A stretch of 30,466 nucleotides of DNA from Limiplasma sp036652695 (GTDB taxonomy: Bacteria > Bacillota > Clostridia > Christensenellales > Aristaeellaceae). The DNA lies in assembly GCA_036652695.1 (NCBI GenBank), contig JAVVVJ010000029.1, positions 1-30,466 of the forward strand. Direction: 5' to 3'. The notes under the pieces are model-generated. The model saw nothing but the letters and a program-made list of their open reading frames with translations, was not told the DNA's origin and did not search any database. The position numbers were made by a program, and so were the translations under genes. Positions 1 to 7,718 of this stretch are shown piece after piece (within the stretch, counting starts at the first letter, position 1; each line of letters opens with the position of its first letter).

Positions 1-54
1 GGCACGGGACTTTGACTCCCGCATTCGTAGGTTCAAATCCTGCTACCCCAGCCA
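1..54 (+). tRNA. tRNA-Gln (anticodon TTG), 3' part; 5' end lies outside the window
   Basis: The sequence shows an anticodon stem CGGGA/TCCCG closing a seven-base loop CTTTGAC, which puts TTG at positions 34-36 (glutamine, codon CAA). It is followed by a five-base variable loop, a T arm GTAGG-TTCAAAT-CCTGC, the 3' acceptor strand TACCCCA, discriminator G, and an encoded CCA at 52-54. The D arm and 5' acceptor strand are cut off by the window edge. Confidence 0.93.
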
Positions 55-76
55 TTTTGATACCCCGGAGCAAGAG

Positions 77-100
77 CCGCTGCATTATGCAGTGGTTTTT
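77..100 (+). terminator. Rho-independent terminator of the tRNA-Gln transcript
   Basis: Stem CCGCTGC(A)/(T)GCAGTGG with a three-base loop is followed directly by TTTTT. It lies 22 bases after the tRNA CCA end, where a tRNA operon terminator is expected. Confidence 0.8.
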
Positions 101-152
101 CGTTTTCACAAACAAAAGGCCGATTGGCATGATTGCGTAAGGAAACCTATCG

Positions 153-395
153 ATGGCGACCGTATACGAGCATTGTCCCGTGTTGGAAAGCGATCGATTT
201 CGGCTACGGTTGGTATCCCCTGATGACCGCGATGATTTTCAGGCCGCTGGAGGGCGTAGGGGGCGCTATTCGCGCATGATACTTGCGTGGGCAGGGAAAC
301 CCCAATACAGCGGCACAAGCTCGCGGAATGGGCAATGCTGCGCGCCTAAGCGGGGGAAACCATCGGCGCGGCTGTATCGCGTTACCCTGCGCGTA
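153..395 (+). pseudogene. Decayed GNAT-type N-acetyltransferase remnant
   Basis: An ATG at 153 opens about 28 residues that read like the N-terminus of a GNAT acetyltransferase (LESDRFRLRLVSPDDRDD, compare the family pattern LETxRLxLRxxxxEDAxxL). The family signal then stops in that frame. In another frame, around 310-375, the translation is HKLAEWAMLRA, a TAA stop at 347-349, then AGETIGAA. That matches the family's 'xWAIxDKxTGExIG' strand, but it is frameshifted and interrupted by a stop. What follows runs into the 3' end of yraN on the other strand and the acetyl-CoA binding half is absent. I infer a gene inactivated by deletion, frameshift and nonsense mutation. An open frame continues to 515 from the same ATG but no longer resembles anything. 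Confidence 0.5.
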
Positions 396-412
396 TATCC
401 TTTCCTCCTACG

Positions 413-772
413 CTACGAGTCCAGCAACACGTTTGGAAGGTGGCATATGCCGTCGCGCGTGATTTCCAGCGCGTCAAAGCGCATGGGGCAATCCAACGCG
501 TGCTCGGTGATGTAGCATTGCGCGGTTTGCAGCAGGCGGCGGCGTTTGACGGGCGTGATGGCGGCAAAGCCATCGTGTGCGCGCCCACGCTCACGCAGCT
601 TCACCTCCACAAAAACCACGGTTTCGCCGTCGCGCATAATTAAGTCGATTTCGCCAAAAGGGGAATGATACCGCCGGTCAAGCAGTATCATTCCCCTTTT
701 GCATAGGTAATCGCATGCGCGCGTTTCGCCCAAGACGCCCTTGGCGTAGGCGCTGATGCGTTGATCAGTCAT
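413..772 (-). CDS. yraN: YraN family protein (UPF0102, nuclease-like fold)
   Basis: The product is 119 residues, the usual length of the UPF0102/YraN family. It has the family core: an N-terminal helix with GETRACDYLCKRG, the motif FGEIDLI (about residues 39-45), then VVFVEVKLR (about 52-60), which is the acidic/lysine arrangement of the restriction-endonuclease-like fold. The C-terminal part carries the family's RFDALEI segment. The exact function of YraN is not settled; a role in DNA or Holliday-junction processing has been suggested from the fold. The ATG at 770-772 overlaps the end of glyA by eight bases, so the two are very likely co-transcribed and translationally coupled. Confidence 0.9.
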   Translation of the reverse strand: MTDQRISAYAKGVLGETRACDYLCKRGMILLDRRYHSPFGEIDLIMRDGETVVFVEVKLRERGRAHDGFAAITPVKRRRLLQTAQCYITEHALDCPMRFDALEITRDGICHLPNVLLDS

Positions 773-2015
773 TCGGATAGCCCTCGTAGAGCGGGAAACG
801 CTTCATCATTTCCACTACCTCTGCCTTTACAGCGGGGCATGCCGCTTCTCCGCCGTCAATGACACGCTTGATGAAGTCGGCGATTTTGTCCATATCGCTT
901 TCGACCATGCCACGCGTGGTGATGGCGGGCGTGCCAATGCGCAGGCCGCTGGTAATGAAGGGGCTGCGTTGCTCGCCGGGAATGGTGTTCTTGTTGGCGG
1001 TGATATTGCACGTGCCCAGCAGCGCTTCCAGCTCCTTGCCGGTGCGTTCGGTATTGGTCAAATCAAGCAAAATGAGGTGGTTGTCCGTGCCGTCGGATAC
1101 CATCTTAATGTCTTTAGCGCGCAGGGCATTTTCCAGTGCCTTCGCGTTTCGGATAATTTGCTGCTGATAGGTCTTAAACTCCGGCTGCAACGCTTCGTGG
1201 AAGCATACTGCCTTTGCGGCGATTACGTGCATCAGGGGGCCACCCTGCGTGCCGGGGAAGATGGCCTTGTCGATGGCCTTGGCATACTGCTCCTTGCACA
1301 GGATCATGCCGCCGCGTGGACCGCGCAAGGTCTTGTGGGTGGTGGTGGTCACGAAATCCGCGTAGGGCACGGGGCTTTGATGCAGCCCGGCGGCGATGAG
1401 ACCGGCGATGTGCGCCATGTCCACCATCAGCAGCGCGCCGACCTCATCACAAATGGCGCGAAGAGCCGCGAAGTCGATGGCACGCGGATAAGCGGATGCG
1501 CCCGCGACAACCATCTTGGGCTTGTGTTCCTTGGCAAGGGTGCGAACCGCGTCATAATCGATGCGTCCGTCTGCTTCATTCACGCCATAGGGGATGAAGT
1601 GAAAATACTTTCCGCTCATGTTGACGGGGCTGCCGTGCGTGAGGTGGCCGCCGTGTGAAAGGTTCATGCCAAGCACCGTATCGCCGGGCTCCAGCATGGC
1701 AAAGTACACGGCAAGGTTCGCCTGCGCACCGCTATGGGGCTGCACATTGGCATGCTCTGCGCCAAAAATCTCTTTTGCGCGGTCACGCGCGAGGTTTTCC
1801 GCCACATCGACATACTGGCAACCGCCGTAATACCGCTTTGCCGGATAACCCTCTGCGTATTTGTTGGTGAGGGGGGAGCCCATGGCCTCCATTACGGCGG
1901 GAGAAACAAAGTTCTCCGAAGCGATCAGTTCAATGTGCGCGCGCTGGCGAGCTACCTCGTCAGTCATGGCTTGAAAAAGTTCGGGATCTGCCTCCATCAC
2001 GTGCTTGTAATTCAT
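765..2015 (-). CDS. glyA: Serine hydroxymethyltransferase
   Basis: This PLP enzyme interconverts serine and glycine while charging tetrahydrofolate with a one-carbon unit in the cytoplasm. From the ATG at 2013-2015 the product has 416 residues, normal for the family. It shows the N-terminal IELIASENFVS, the folate/PLP segment QPHSGAQAN (about 92-100), the PLP-lysine motif TTTTHKTLRGPRGG with Lys228, and the C-terminal SGLRIGTPAITTRG. An upstream in-frame start at 2090 is rejected because the added residues would be encoded by the SRP RNA gene and its terminator; the chosen start has GGGGGAG at good spacing. The start lies only about 35 bases after the ffs terminator, so read-through from the ffs promoter may contribute to expression. 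Confidence 0.97.
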   Translation of the reverse strand: MNYKHVMEADPELFQAMTDEVARQRAHIELIASENFVSPAVMEAMGSPLTNKYAEGYPAKRYYGGCQYVDVAENLARDRAKEIFGAEHANVQPHSGAQANLAVYFAMLEPGDTVLGMNLSHGGHLTHGSPVNMSGKYFHFIPYGVNEADGRIDYDAVRTLAKEHKPKMVVAGASAYPRAIDFAALRAICDEVGALLMVDMAHIAGLIAAGLHQSPVPYADFVTTTTHKTLRGPRGGMILCKEQYAKAIDKAIFPGTQGGPLMHVIAAKAVCFHEALQPEFKTYQQQIIRNAKALENALRAKDIKMVSDGTDNHLILLDLTNTERTGKELEALLGTCNITANKNTIPGEQRSPFITSGLRIGTPAITTRGMVESDMDKIADFIKRVIDGGEAACPAVKAEVVEMMKRFPLYEGYPND

Positions 2016-2049
2016 TGCTGCTCCCCCTATAAAATGATGATTATCTATG

Positions 2050-2068
2050 AAAAACCGAGTGTACTCAG
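2050..2068 (-). terminator. Intrinsic terminator of the SRP RNA
   Basis: On the minus strand the stem CTGAG/CTCGG closes a TACA loop and is followed by TTTTT. It begins immediately after the last base of the SRP RNA closing helix. It stands between ffs and glyA and may be partly read through. Confidence 0.7.
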
Positions 2069-2163
2069 GCTGAGCGACCCCGCAGCACATCCCAAAAAGC
2101 GCTTACTGCTGCTTCCTTCCGGACCTGACAGGGTTCACGCATTGAAATCGCACAGGACTCAAC
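2069..2163 (-). ncRNA. ffs: Signal recognition particle RNA, small bacterial type
   Basis: The minus strand contains the almost invariant SRP RNA domain IV core, GTCAGGTCCGGAAGGAAGCA, with the GGAA tetraloop and the asymmetric loop that binds the Ffh M domain. The flanks close into one long helix; its terminal pairing is GTTGAG (5') with CTCAGC (3'). That gives an RNA of about 95 nt, the short 4.5S-like type without the Alu domain found in Bacillus. The RNA partners Ffh in co-translational targeting of membrane and secreted proteins. The ends are taken from the pairing and are good to a few bases. Confidence 0.93.
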
Positions 2164-2167
2164 CGTC

Positions 2168-2191
2168 ATCATACACACGGCTTCTCTATTT
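2168..2191 (-). promoter_or_regulatory. Promoter of ffs (probable)
   Basis: A -10 element TATGAT (forward 2168-2173) lies a few bases upstream of the deduced 5' end of the SRP RNA. The matching -35 region (TGTAAA-like, forward about 2190-2195) is weak, so confidence rests on the -10 and its position. Confidence 0.45.
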
Positions 2192-2346
2192 TACATGACG
2201 TTTTTAAAAAAGGCAAGCTTTTCGTTCGTATTTTTAAAGTTTTTCGGATTTGCGAGAAGCGAGCCAACGAGATCTGAAAGTGCCGGAGCGGTTTTCTGCT
2301 TAAAACCATGTCTCAATCCTCCCAAAAAAAGCTTTTGTCGCCTAGG

Positions 2347-2376
2347 TTGCCAAACAATGCCCATCCATGCTATGCT
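2347..2376 (+). promoter_or_regulatory. Promoter of the ACT-MBL gene (probable)
   Basis: TTGCCA (2347-2352), an 18-base spacer and TATGCT (2371-2376) form a reasonable sigma-A type promoter. Its predicted start point near 2383 falls after the ATG at 2367, which argues that the gene starts at the later GTG codon. Confidence 0.45.
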
Positions 2377-2408
2377 ACACGCGATTGCAAGGGAAAGGAA
2401 GGGTGTTT

Positions 2409-3839
2409 GTGAGGCAGACCTTTGCCACCACCATGCCGGATCGCGTGGGCGCATTTCTGGGTGCAAGCCGCTGTATCGCGCGCATTGGCGCGAACATCAC
2501 GCGAGTGAGCTATCATAAGGCTATTGATATGCATATGCTTTTTGTGGAGGCGGACGGCACGCCGGAACAGCTTGCGCAGGTTGAGCGCGAGCTTCGGGCG
2601 CAGGGATATCTGCCCGAAAAGCCGAGCGTTGGCAGCGTAATGATGATGGAGTTCAAGCTTCATGACCAGCCGGGTGCTGTGCTGCCTGTGCTGGAGCTGA
2701 TCGATCGCTGTCACTTCAATATTTCCTATATTAGCTCACAGGAAAGCGGCGAACCGTACCAGCTGTTTAAAATGGGGCTTCTTGTGGAGGATAGCGAGGC
2801 TGTAAGCTGTTTCATGCGGGAGGTTTCCAGCCTTTGCCCCGTTCGCGTCATTCACTATGACAGCACGGAAAAAAATTTGGACAACACCGTTTTTTACATC
2901 AGCTTTGCCAACGAGGTTGCTCAAAAAGCGGCGCTTAGCGACGAGGATCGTCAAGGGCTGATGCTGAACGCGAATTTGGTGATGCAGCTTCTGGATGAGC
3001 GTGATCATCCGCCCTATAAGACCTTCGAGTACATCGGCAGGTTTGCCGAGGGCATTCACAATTGGCGAAGGTCCGCCTTTGAGGCGCGCATAAGCGAGTA
3101 TACGGGCGCGCGCGGGGCAAAGCTGCGCATTGCGGAGCCGCCAGCGGGCTGTAACCTTGCTGTGATCGAAAAGGATGGCGAACCCCTTTGGATTGATAGC
3201 GGCTTTGCCTGCTATCATGACGAGCTGCTCTGCTGTATGCGCACGTTGGTGAAGCACTTTGATCGCCGCGAAAAATTCGCCATCATCACGCATGCGGACG
3301 TTGATCATTGTGGCCTGCTGGATCTGTATGATCATGTATATCTAAACGAAAAATGCGCTTGTAATTTTGCGTGGGAGCGCGCCAAGCAGCCAAACGCTCG
3401 CGAGCAAAACCCCCTGCATGCGCCTTATGTGCGCATTAGCAAGCTCCTGTCCGGCTATCGCCCGCCTGAGCGCTGCGAGCTGCATGTGCTGGGCGGCACG
3501 CTGGAGCCTTTGAAAGAGCCGCTTGTGCCGATTGGTGTTCTCGATTTTCATGGCCTCCATTTGGAGGCGTATGAGGGCTTTGGCGGGCATGTCGCCGGAG
3601 AAATGATCTGGCTGGAACGTGCGGAGCGCATTGCTTTTACGGGGGACATTTTGGTGAATATCAAGGGCTTTACCAAGCCGCAGGCCGCTTTTAACCGCCT
3701 CGCGCCCTTCTTGATGACCTCTGTGGATACATCGCCCCAGCGCGCGTCCCAAGAACGCGACGCGCTCTACCGTCTGCTGGGCGGCGGCGAATGGCTGCTG
3801 GTAGGCGGTCATGGCGCGCCGATTCACTACGCGGGGTAG
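2409..3839 (+). CDS. Two ACT domains fused to a metallo-beta-lactamase-fold hydrolase
   Basis: The GTG at 2409 is chosen because AAGGAAGG ends six bases before it and the likely promoter excludes the ATG at 2367; the product is then 476 residues. Residues about 2-67 and 78-152 are two consecutive ACT-type regulatory modules (segments MPDRVGAFLGASRCIARIGA and HDQPGAVLPVLELIDRC), a fold that usually binds amino acids or other small ligands. The C-terminal half, about 240-476, is a metallo-beta-lactamase fold with the metal motif HADVDHCG (His295, Asp297, Asp299, His300), a further His in GGHVAGE (394), the bridging Asp in FTGD (413) and the last His in GGHGAP (468). All expected metal ligands are present, so the hydrolase half should be active. 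The substrate is unknown. I infer a ligand-gated hydrolase. Confidence 0.85.
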   Translation: MRQTFATTMPDRVGAFLGASRCIARIGANITRVSYHKAIDMHMLFVEADGTPEQLAQVERELRAQGYLPEKPSVGSVMMMEFKLHDQPGAVLPVLELIDRCHFNISYISSQESGEPYQLFKMGLLVEDSEAVSCFMREVSSLCPVRVIHYDSTEKNLDNTVFYISFANEVAQKAALSDEDRQGLMLNANLVMQLLDERDHPPYKTFEYIGRFAEGIHNWRRSAFEARISEYTGARGAKLRIAEPPAGCNLAVIEKDGEPLWIDSGFACYHDELLCCMRTLVKHFDRREKFAIITHADVDHCGLLDLYDHVYLNEKCACNFAWERAKQPNAREQNPLHAPYVRISKLLSGYRPPERCELHVLGGTLEPLKEPLVPIGVLDFHGLHLEAYEGFGGHVAGEMIWLERAERIAFTGDILVNIKGFTKPQAAFNRLAPFLMTSVDTSPQRASQERDALYRLLGGGEWLLVGGHGAPIHYAG

Positions 3840-3915
3840 TGCCGCAACGAATGCCGCATCTCTTTGTAATGCTTTGCATATGGTTGAAGCAAAGCGAAGG
3901 GAAGGGGAATGCGCA

Positions 3916-4332
3916 ATGAGTGAGGCACCGCAACGTGGGCGGATCACGCTGCCCAATACAACCACCAGCGAAGGCACCATGCGAAATTTACTCGCTGAGA
4001 ACCTCGGCAGGGAGGTTTTGGCGGAATTCTTGGTGGGTATGGATACAATTGAGCGCAAATCTGGCATTTTGTACGCGGTAAGCGATGAATACATCGTGCT
4101 CTATGACGATGTAAACCTAGTGGATATTGTTTGCGATCGATATTCACTGCGCTTTATCAGCTTTTATTTGCCCGGTGCGCGGCCGGGGCTTAATGAACCG
4201 ATGCCGATTCCGAGCGCCGATGCGAAATCCAGCCGTCCGATTCCCGCAAGCGCCGTTCTCGCCGCGCGGGCGCGCCAACCCACCCAAGCCGCCTTCCATT
4301 ATGCCCGGAGCAAGGCGCAAAAGCTGGAATAG
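3916..4332 (+). CDS. GerQ-like spore coat protein (putative)
   Basis: The ATG at 3916 follows GAAGGGGA at good spacing and gives 138 residues. Residues about 19-86 resemble the conserved core of the Bacillus coat protein GerQ: a helix (TMRNLLAENLGREV), a beta pair (LAEFLVG), a 'G+I..A..++I+L.D' segment (SGILYAVSDEYIVLYDD) and a final strand with SLRFISFY. GerQ is a coat protein needed for correct placement of the cortex-lytic enzyme CwlJ and is cross-linked by transglutaminase. The last 50 residues are Ala/Pro/Arg-rich, low in complexity and not part of the core. The assignment is by eye from a short domain. SpoIIP elsewhere in the window supports a sporulating host. A hairpin terminator follows directly. 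Confidence 0.5.
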   Translation: MSEAPQRGRITLPNTTTSEGTMRNLLAENLGREVLAEFLVGMDTIERKSGILYAVSDEYIVLYDDVNLVDIVCDRYSLRFISFYLPGARPGLNEPMPIPSADAKSSRPIPASAVLAARARQPTQAAFHYARSKAQKLE

Positions 4333-4363
4333 AAGGCCAGCCGCCGCGCCGCATCCATACAGG

Positions 4364-4417
4364 AGGTCTGCGTGTCAAGCATTCCTGTGCTTGGCACGCA
4401 GACCTTTGCGGCTTTTT
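4364..4417 (+). terminator. Strong intrinsic terminator after the GerQ-like gene
   Basis: AGGTCTGCGTG pairs perfectly with CACGCAGACCT, a T-G pair follows, then CAAGCA pairs with TGCTTG around a six-base loop, for a stem of about 18 base pairs. TTT follows the stem and TTTTT comes a few bases later. It separates the GerQ-like gene from the DUF4317 gene. Confidence 0.85.
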
Positions 4418-4426
4418 CAGCCTTTC

Positions 4427-4455
4427 TTGACTTTTGAACCGAAAGATTGTACGCT
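4427..4455 (+). promoter_or_regulatory. Promoter of the DUF4317 gene (probable)
   Basis: TTGACT (4427-4432) is separated by 17 bases from TACGCT (4450-4455), just after the terminator and about 45 bases before the coding start. The -35 is good and the -10 is weak. Confidence 0.4.
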
Positions 4456-4501
4456 TAGCACCGTTGTGAAGGCGCTCGCCAGAAGGAGCGCCTTGGAAAG
4501 G

Positions 4502-5686
4502 ATGAACAAAAGAATGAACGCACGTGATCTTTCAGAGCTGAAACGCAGGCTGAACCCGGAGCGCCGCAATCCAACCGTGATCCGTGGCTGCTACGTAGGC
4601 GGCGATGGTCATGTCATTTCAACGTTTTCACAGCCGGTCTTTCATTTGCCGCAGGAAGAAAACGAGAAATACATGGCAATCTTTAAGCGTATCCTTGCGG
4701 GCACGCCGGGGCAAAGCATGCAGGATATTGAGTTTTCCGCTTCTCAAATGATGGAGGGAACGGAGCACCGCCTGCTTTGCACGCTGCGCGAAAGCGCCCT
4801 TAAGGATGACGAGGCCGCGGAGGCTTTCTATCAGCGCGTGATTGCCTATCTGCAAGCGACCAACGGCGCGGACGCGCAATCTGTGATGGAGCAGCAGGAG
4901 GCGGCGAATTATCTGATTCTGCTGATGCACGATGGCTATGATGTACCCTATCGCAACCAAAATGGCGAAATTGACCATGAACAATCCAGCCATGTATTCA
5001 ACTACATCCTATGCGGAGTGTGTCCGGTTCGGCAGACGAAACCCGCGCTTAGCTACTATGCGGCAGAGAGCGAATTCCACAGCCGCATGGCAGATTGGGT
5101 TGTTAGCGCGCCGGAACTGGGGTTTCTTTTTCCCGCGTTTGAGGATCGTGGCGCGAACCTTTCGCATGCGCTCTATTACACGCGCGATAGCGGCGATGTG
5201 CATGATGTTTTTATCCAAAATGTATTTGGAACCGATCTCCCCATCCCTGCCAGCGAGCAGAAGGAGACCTTTCAGGCCATTTTGCAGGATGCGCTGGCAG
5301 AGGAATGCAGCCTAGACGTCGTTCAGGCAGTGCATGAGACTGTGCGCGGTATGCTTCAGGAACAGAAGGCCGACAAAGCCGCCGAGCCGCTTCGCTTGAC
5401 CAAGCAGGATATGAAGGGCATGCTGGAGAGCTGCGGCGTTTCCGAGGCTCGTACAGCCGCTTTTGATGAGCAGTACAATCAGGCGTTTGGCAGCTATACG
5501 GCCATTCCGGCGGTCAACGTGGTTGCCCCAAAGCAATTTACCGTGAATACGCCCAGCGTGTCCATTCGCGTGGACCCGGAGCACAGCAATCTGATTGAAA
5601 CCCGCATCATTGACGGGCGCTGCTACATCCTTGTTCTTGCGGATGGGGATGTAGAGGTGAATGGCGTGAGCGTAAAGTTCAAATAA
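4502..5686 (+). CDS. DUF4317 domain-containing protein
   Basis: The protein has 394 residues and matches the DUF4317 family along its whole length as I know it from Clostridia: RRLNPERRNPTVIRGCYV near the N-terminus, GTPGQSMQDIEFS, ANYLILLMHDGYDVPYR, then CPVRQTKPALSYY and PDWVVS/APELGFLFPAFEDR-like central segments, DLPIPASEQKETFQ, ESCGVSEARTAAFDEQY, and a C-terminal strand region ending EVNGVSVKF. No function is established for the family. There is no signal peptide or membrane segment, so it should be cytoplasmic. Family members usually begin at the second methionine (4514); neither ATG has ideal Shine-Dalgarno spacing, and a TTG at 4493 is also possible. Longer upstream frames are rejected because they cross the terminator. 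Confidence 0.88.
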   Translation: MNKRMNARDLSELKRRLNPERRNPTVIRGCYVGGDGHVISTFSQPVFHLPQEENEKYMAIFKRILAGTPGQSMQDIEFSASQMMEGTEHRLLCTLRESALKDDEAAEAFYQRVIAYLQATNGADAQSVMEQQEAANYLILLMHDGYDVPYRNQNGEIDHEQSSHVFNYILCGVCPVRQTKPALSYYAAESEFHSRMADWVVSAPELGFLFPAFEDRGANLSHALYYTRDSGDVHDVFIQNVFGTDLPIPASEQKETFQAILQDALAEECSLDVVQAVHETVRGMLQEQKADKAAEPLRLTKQDMKGMLESCGVSEARTAAFDEQYNQAFGSYTAIPAVNVVAPKQFTVNTPSVSIRVDPEHSNLIETRIIDGRCYILVLADGDVEVNGVSVKFK

Positions 5687-5729
5687 AAAAATGATGGGTG
5701 ACATGCTCAGGAGGCCGGATCAGGCAATG

Positions 5730-7718
5730 CTACGCAAGCATTTTCAAAAACGCGGCCTCGTCGAGCACGGCTATATGAAGGCTTTCTGCCTTGGCAAGCT
5801 TGCTGCCCGCCTTTTCGCCCGCAAGGACGAATGAAGTTTTTTTGCTTACGCTGCTTGCCGCGTGACCGCCGTGCAGGGCGATGAGCTTTTCGGCCTCCTC
5901 GCGGCTCAGCGTGGGCAAGGCGCCGGTAACCACCACGGTTTTTCCAGCAAGGCAGTCAGAAAGGGATTCACGCACATGTGTGGGCGTGATGCCCGCCGCT
6001 AGCAGACGCTCCACCATCTCCACGTTCTCGGAAAAACCGAAGAACTCTACGATGCTGTTGGCCACAATGTCGCCAACCTCCGGTATGGCGGTCAGCTCCT
6101 CCATGGTCGCGGCCTTGAGCGCATCCAGCGAACCAAAGCGCACCGCGAGGTCCTTCGCGGTTTTCCGCCCTACGTTGGGGATTCCAAGCGCAAACAGAAA
6201 TGCATCCAGCGCGCAATGGCGGCTTTGTTCCAGCGCCGCCATCAGGTTTTCAGCACGCTTTTGCTGAAAGCCGTCCAGCGTAAGCAGCTCGCTGATGCTC
6301 AAATGGTATAGATCAGCGCAATCGCGCAAGCCACGCTCCTCGTACAAGCGTTCCGCTGTTTTTTCGGAAAAAGTATCGATATCCATGGCGTTGCGGCTTG
6401 CGAAATGCGCGAGCCGTGCCACGGCCTGCGGCTTGCAGGTGCGGCGGTTCATGCAAAAGAGGTGCGCGCCGCGTTCCACCAGCGGTTCTCCGCAGGCGGG
6501 GCAACGCGTGGGGAACTCAACCGGCCGCTCATGCTCGTCCGGCTCGCCAACGCGCCCCATGATTTCGGGAATCACATCGTTGCTGCGGCGAATCCATACC
6601 TCACAGCCGATGGCAACGCGTTTGCGCTGTACGTCGCCAAAGTTGTTTAGTGTCGCGCGCTGCACGGTTACGCCGCCAATCTCAGTGGGCGTCAAGTGCG
6701 CGAGAGGTGTGAGCTTGCCTGTGCGACCCAGCTCCCAAGTAACATCAAGCAAGGTGGCGGTGTTCTCTTCGGCGGCAAATTTATAGGCCACCGCCCAGCG
6801 CGGGAACTTATCCGTACTGCCCATGGCCTGTCGCGTGGCGATGTCACAAACCTTAACCACAGCCCCGTCAATTAAAAAATCAAGGCTTTCGCGGCGTGCC
6901 TCCACCTCATTGATGGCGGCGGCTATTGTCTCATAGCTGTTGGCATGCGCTTCATAGCCGCTGGCAGCAAAACCATTTTCTTGTAAGAAGCGCATCATGC
7001 CGTCCATCTCTGCAAAGGGCGGATTTTCGATGGTACCAATCTGATAAAAAAAAGCATCAAGCTTGCGCTTGGCGGTTACGGCGGGATCAAGGTTGCGCAG
7101 CGCACCCGCCGCGCCGTTGCGTGCGTTTTTGAGCGGCTCGTCGGCGGTTTTGTTGTAAGCCTCCAGCGTGCTCAGCTTCATGATGCATTCGCCCTGTACT
7201 TCCAACAGGCCTTGATAGGGGATTGACAGCGGCACAGAGCGAATGGTCTTTGCCTGAGGTAGAATGCCCTCCCCAACCTCGCCGTTGCCACGCGTGGCCG
7301 CCTGAACAAGCTGACCGTCTTGGTAGGTAAGGTTGATGGTGAGACCATCCAGCTTGTATTCCACCGCATAGCATAGCGGCGGAAGCGGCTCGCCGCGCCC
7401 ATCGCTCAGCTGCGCGTGCAGCTTCTCGCAGCGGGCGATCCACGCCTGAAGCTCTTCCATGCTTTGCACCTTATCCATGCTCCACAGGCGGTTGAGGTGG
7501 CGGTGCTGCTCAAAATTGGCAAGCGGCTCCGCGCCGACGCGCGTAGTAGGGGAGTCGGGCATAACCGTGCCCGACTCCCTTTCGAGCTTGATCAGCTCGT
7601 TATATTTTTGATCCCACTCCGCATCGCTCATGGGGCTTTCACCCTTGGTGTAGTAGAGCGCGGAGGCGCGATTGAGCGCGTCCGTTAGCGCGCGAAGCTG
7701 CGCAATGTACTCGTTCAT
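5730..7718 (-). CDS. ligA: NAD-dependent DNA ligase LigA
   Basis: LigA seals nicks during replication and repair using NAD. The 662 residues carry every domain in order. Domain Ia contains SDAEWDQKYNEL. The adenylation domain has the active-site motif YKLDG (Lys122) and the NARNGAAGALRNLDP motif. The OB-fold region includes GGVTVQRATLNNF. The Cys4 zinc finger is CPAC(406-409) with Cys422 and Cys428. Helix-hairpin-helix repeats follow, and the protein ends in a BRCT domain (about 588-660, VVVTGALPTLSREEAEKLI). The ATG overlaps the TGA of pcrA in an ATGA arrangement, so translation is coupled to the upstream helicase gene. Confidence 0.97.
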   Translation of the reverse strand: MNEYIAQLRALTDALNRASALYYTKGESPMSDAEWDQKYNELIKLERESGTVMPDSPTTRVGAEPLANFEQHRHLNRLWSMDKVQSMEELQAWIARCEKLHAQLSDGRGEPLPPLCYAVEYKLDGLTINLTYQDGQLVQAATRGNGEVGEGILPQAKTIRSVPLSIPYQGLLEVQGECIMKLSTLEAYNKTADEPLKNARNGAAGALRNLDPAVTAKRKLDAFFYQIGTIENPPFAEMDGMMRFLQENGFAASGYEAHANSYETIAAAINEVEARRESLDFLIDGAVVKVCDIATRQAMGSTDKFPRWAVAYKFAAEENTATLLDVTWELGRTGKLTPLAHLTPTEIGGVTVQRATLNNFGDVQRKRVAIGCEVWIRRSNDVIPEIMGRVGEPDEHERPVEFPTRCPACGEPLVERGAHLFCMNRRTCKPQAVARLAHFASRNAMDIDTFSEKTAERLYEERGLRDCADLYHLSISELLTLDGFQQKRAENLMAALEQSRHCALDAFLFALGIPNVGRKTAKDLAVRFGSLDALKAATMEELTAIPEVGDIVANSIVEFFGFSENVEMVERLLAAGITPTHVRESLSDCLAGKTVVVTGALPTLSREEAEKLIALHGGHAASSVSKKTSFVLAGEKAGSKLAKAESLHIAVLDEAAFLKMLA

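Noticed and set aside
2016..2090. N-terminal extension of glyA to an upstream ATG at 2090
   Set aside because: The extra 25 residues would be encoded by the ffs terminator and SRP RNA, do not match SHMT and have no ribosome site; the ATG at 2015 does.
2367..2408. ATG at 2367 as start of the ACT-MBL gene
   Set aside because: It overlaps the probable -10 element and lacks a ribosome site, while GTG at 2409 has AAGGAAGG at correct distance.
3877..3884. CATATGGT as a sporulation sigma-E/K -10 ahead of the GerQ-like gene
   Set aside because: No matching -35 element could be found at the needed distance, so the resemblance is not enough.
4127..4501. Long upstream extension of the DUF4317 frame
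   Set aside because: It overlaps the GerQ-like gene in another frame and crosses a strong terminator; the added sequence is not like DUF4317.
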